Shown here piece by piece: positions 13,742 through 15,396 of a stretch of DNA of 15,396 bases. Numbering within the stretch: the first letter of the stretch is position 1; each line of letters begins with the position of its first letter. Both the position numbers and the translations under genes were made by a program. The stretch is from Comamonadaceae bacterium. GTDB lineage: Bacteria > Pseudomonadota > Gammaproteobacteria > Burkholderiales > Burkholderiaceae_C. The DNA lies in assembly GCA_947374505.1 (NCBI GenBank), contig CANCCE010000044.1, positions 1 to 15,396 on the forward strand. The letters are read 5' to 3'. Under the pieces are notes generated by a model that saw only the letters and a list, made by a program, of their open reading frames with translations, ran no database searches and had not been told where the DNA came from.

Positions 13742-15396
13742 ATGCTGCGTCTGGTTTTTTTATTAGTCTTTGTGCTTTTCCAAATGCCTGGGTATGCGGT
13801 AGAGCCGGGCTATTCAGTCTCGCAGGCGTATCACCTAGATACGGCGGCAGACGTTTCAATAGACGCCGCCGCTAAACGCCACTTCACCCCCTACGAAGGC
13901 ACTTTGCGCCTCGGGTTTGAGTCCGGTGCCGTGTGGATTGAACTGACGCCGATCTCTTGGACGAACACCACCGATGTTAGCGACGCCAAAAATTCACCGA
14001 TTTTGCGGGTCGGCCCTCACTCTCTGGACCACATTGAGGTTTATGAGTTCGTTGCCGGCCAATGGGCTCGGCAAGTGGGGGGCGACCAACACACCAACAA
14101 AGCCAACATCTGCCCTGATGATTACCACTGCTTTGCCTTGAGCCCAATGACGGCGACGAACACCCCTGTCTATGTCAGGATTCAGACCAAGGGATTGATG
14201 GTCATTGAAACTGAGATATTACATTCGGACGCCTTGACGACAGTGGTCGCCCAACGCATCGGAAAAATAACTTTTTCCTTGACGATAGCCATCGTCTTAC
14301 TCGTCTTTGGTGTGGCCTTACTGGCGATAGAGCGCTCCATCTTGTTGCTGGTCTACAGCGTATTCCAGTTGGCAGTGGTTCTTTTTGTGGTGGCCAACGT
14401 CGGCCTGCTGGCTCACCTTTTGCCGGGGTGGTCGACAGATAACGTAGACAAAATGAGCACTGTTCTTTTTTTCGCCCGGGTGGCGTTGACCGCGCTCACA
14501 GGCTGGGCGTTATTGGAAGCGCATCAACCTTCGCAAATTTACAAAAAAATGATCATGATGATGATCTGTCTGTCCTTCATCAATCTTGGATTGATTTATT
14601 CAGAACACTCCCTGAACGCTACAAAACTCAACTTTTACCTATTTTTCATCAATCCACTGGTTCAAATTTACGGTATCTTGTCTTGCGTGAATCTATCCAG
14701 CGTGCGGCGCGGTATTTATGTGTTTTGTTATGGTGCCAACTTGGTGTTGATCGTGATTGGTTCATTGTTTGTGTTTTCCAATATGACTATCGGCGGTCCC
14801 GTCGGATTCTTTCATAGCGGAAATGACTGGCGACTCAATGGCGTGATCATCGGACTAATCGTATTCTTAGTAGTTCTGAGTGAGCAGCGCCTCAGAAATT
14901 CAGCGAGAGTGACCGAACTGGACACACTGCGTTCAAGCTCAGAACAAGCCCGAGCCAATGAAGACAAGCTCAGCGAGCGGCGCGCGTTGGTCGACATGCT
15001 GACACACGAGTTGAAAAATCCGCTAGGCACCATCCGCTTTGCGCTGGCCTCTCTCAAGCGCCAGATCACTGGCGACAGCGACTCTCTGCAACGCATTCAG
15101 CGCATTGATGCATCGGTCAACCGGATGGATGATTTGATTGAACACGTGGCACGTTCCAACAAGATTGAGCGTACCGACGTCATGGCGCAACCAGAATCGA
15201 TCCCTGCGATCGACATCGTCCACGAATTGATCCAAGAATACCCGGATGTCGATCGATTCAAGGTCTCCATCCAAGAAGGCTCAGTCTTTAAAGCCGACCG
15301 ACAAATGCTCATCGTGATCTTGGAAAACCTCATGAGCAACGCGCACAAATACGCCGCAATTGACGAGTCAATCACCGTGACCGTCACCACCGAAGC
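13742..15396 (+). CDS. 7TMR-DISM sensor histidine kinase, incomplete at right edge
   Basis: An open frame runs from ATG 13742 to the window edge (551 codons visible, no stop). Residues 1-20 form a signal peptide (MLRLVFLLVFVLFQ, cleavage near GYA/VEP). Residues about 25-165 form a periplasmic 7TMR-DISMED2-type sensor domain (LRLGFESGAVWIEL; RVGPHSLDHIEVYE). Residues about 173-380 contain seven hydrophobic helices. A short coiled coil (RVTELDTLRSSSEQARA) leads to the dimerisation and phosphoacceptor helix with LTHELKNPLGTIRFAL, where H422 is the phosphorylated histidine. The ATPase N-box ENLMSNAHKYA (N533) is present; the G-boxes lie beyond the window. It senses an unknown, possibly carbohydrate-type or small-molecule ligand and should signal to a response regulator not seen here. 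No strong Shine-Dalgarno sequence or promoter is visible upstream. Confidence 0.9.
   Translation, partial: MLRLVFLLVFVLFQMPGYAVEPGYSVSQAYHLDTAADVSIDAAAKRHFTPYEGTLRLGFESGAVWIELTPISWTNTTDVSDAKNSPILRVGPHSLDHIEVYEFVAGQWARQVGGDQHTNKANICPDDYHCFALSPMTATNTPVYVRIQTKGLMVIETEILHSDALTTVVAQRIGKITFSLTIAIVLLVFGVALLAIERSILLLVYSVFQLAVVLFVVANVGLLAHLLPGWSTDNVDKMSTVLFFARVALTALTGWALLEAHQPSQIYKKMIMMMICLSFINLGLIYSEHSLNATKLNFYLFFINPLVQIYGILSCVNLSSVRRGIYVFCYGANLVLIVIGSLFVFSNMTIGGPVGFFHSGNDWRLNGVIIGLIVFLVVLSEQRLRNSARVTELDTLRSSSEQARANEDKLSERRALVDMLTHELKNPLGTIRFALASLKRQITGDSDSLQRIQRIDASVNRMDDLIEHVARSNKIERTDVMAQPESIPAIDIVHELIQEYPDVDRFKVSIQEGSVFKADRQMLIVILENLMSNAHKYAAIDESITVTVTTE

Noticed and set aside
1..15396. CRISPR array, toxin-antitoxin pair or rRNA
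   Set aside because: No regularly spaced repeats, no recognisable toxin or antitoxin genes and no rRNA-like stretch were seen.

Overview
The window looks like chromosomal DNA of a betaproteobacterium, most likely Burkholderiales and perhaps Comamonadaceae (Rhodoferax/Polaromonas-like). The basis is protein character only: a Bug-type solute-binding protein, a SphA/MetA-type outer-membrane protein, a MoxR/VWA pair, TamA/TamB, and GC-rich codon use in the core genes. No 16S or other phylogenetic marker is present, so this placement is inference.

Layout. Positions 1-7166 form a compact plus-strand run: the 3' end of a MoxR-type AAA ATPase, a 71-residue two-helix membrane protein, a CoxE-like VWA protein, then tamA and tamB, which abut with no gap. 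A tRNA-Arg(CCT) follows at 7215-7289, then an orphan Bug receptor gene (7482-8477). From about 8480 to 10314 lies a composition mosaic that looks acquired and scarred. It holds a second copy of the last 70 bp of the bactofilin gene, a possible IS5-type insertion-sequence end, a very AT-rich block, a GC-richer decayed reading frame, and an AT-rich cluster of small membrane-associated genes (orphan YidD-like protein, a 21-residue hydrophobic ORF, a VanZ-like protein). From 10315 to 13539 all genes are on the minus strand: bactofilin and a membrane-anchored M23 peptidase (one likely operon), a SphA-like outer-membrane protein whose start codon lies in a hairpin, and a small coiled-coil protein resembling the H-NS oligomerisation domain without its DNA-binding motif. 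Divergently, from 13742 to the right edge, runs a large incomplete sensor histidine kinase of the 7TMR-DISM type; it is open at the window edge.

How they work together. TamA and TamB form the outer-membrane/inner-membrane translocation and assembly module. Bactofilin plus M23 peptidase is a recurrent pairing in which the cytoskeletal polymer localises a cell-wall hydrolase. The most unusual part is the 8480-10314 insert. Its flanking bactofilin-tail repeat and mixed base composition indicate that the YidD/VanZ-like cluster arrived by recombination, and that cluster is the best candidate here for an undescribed system.
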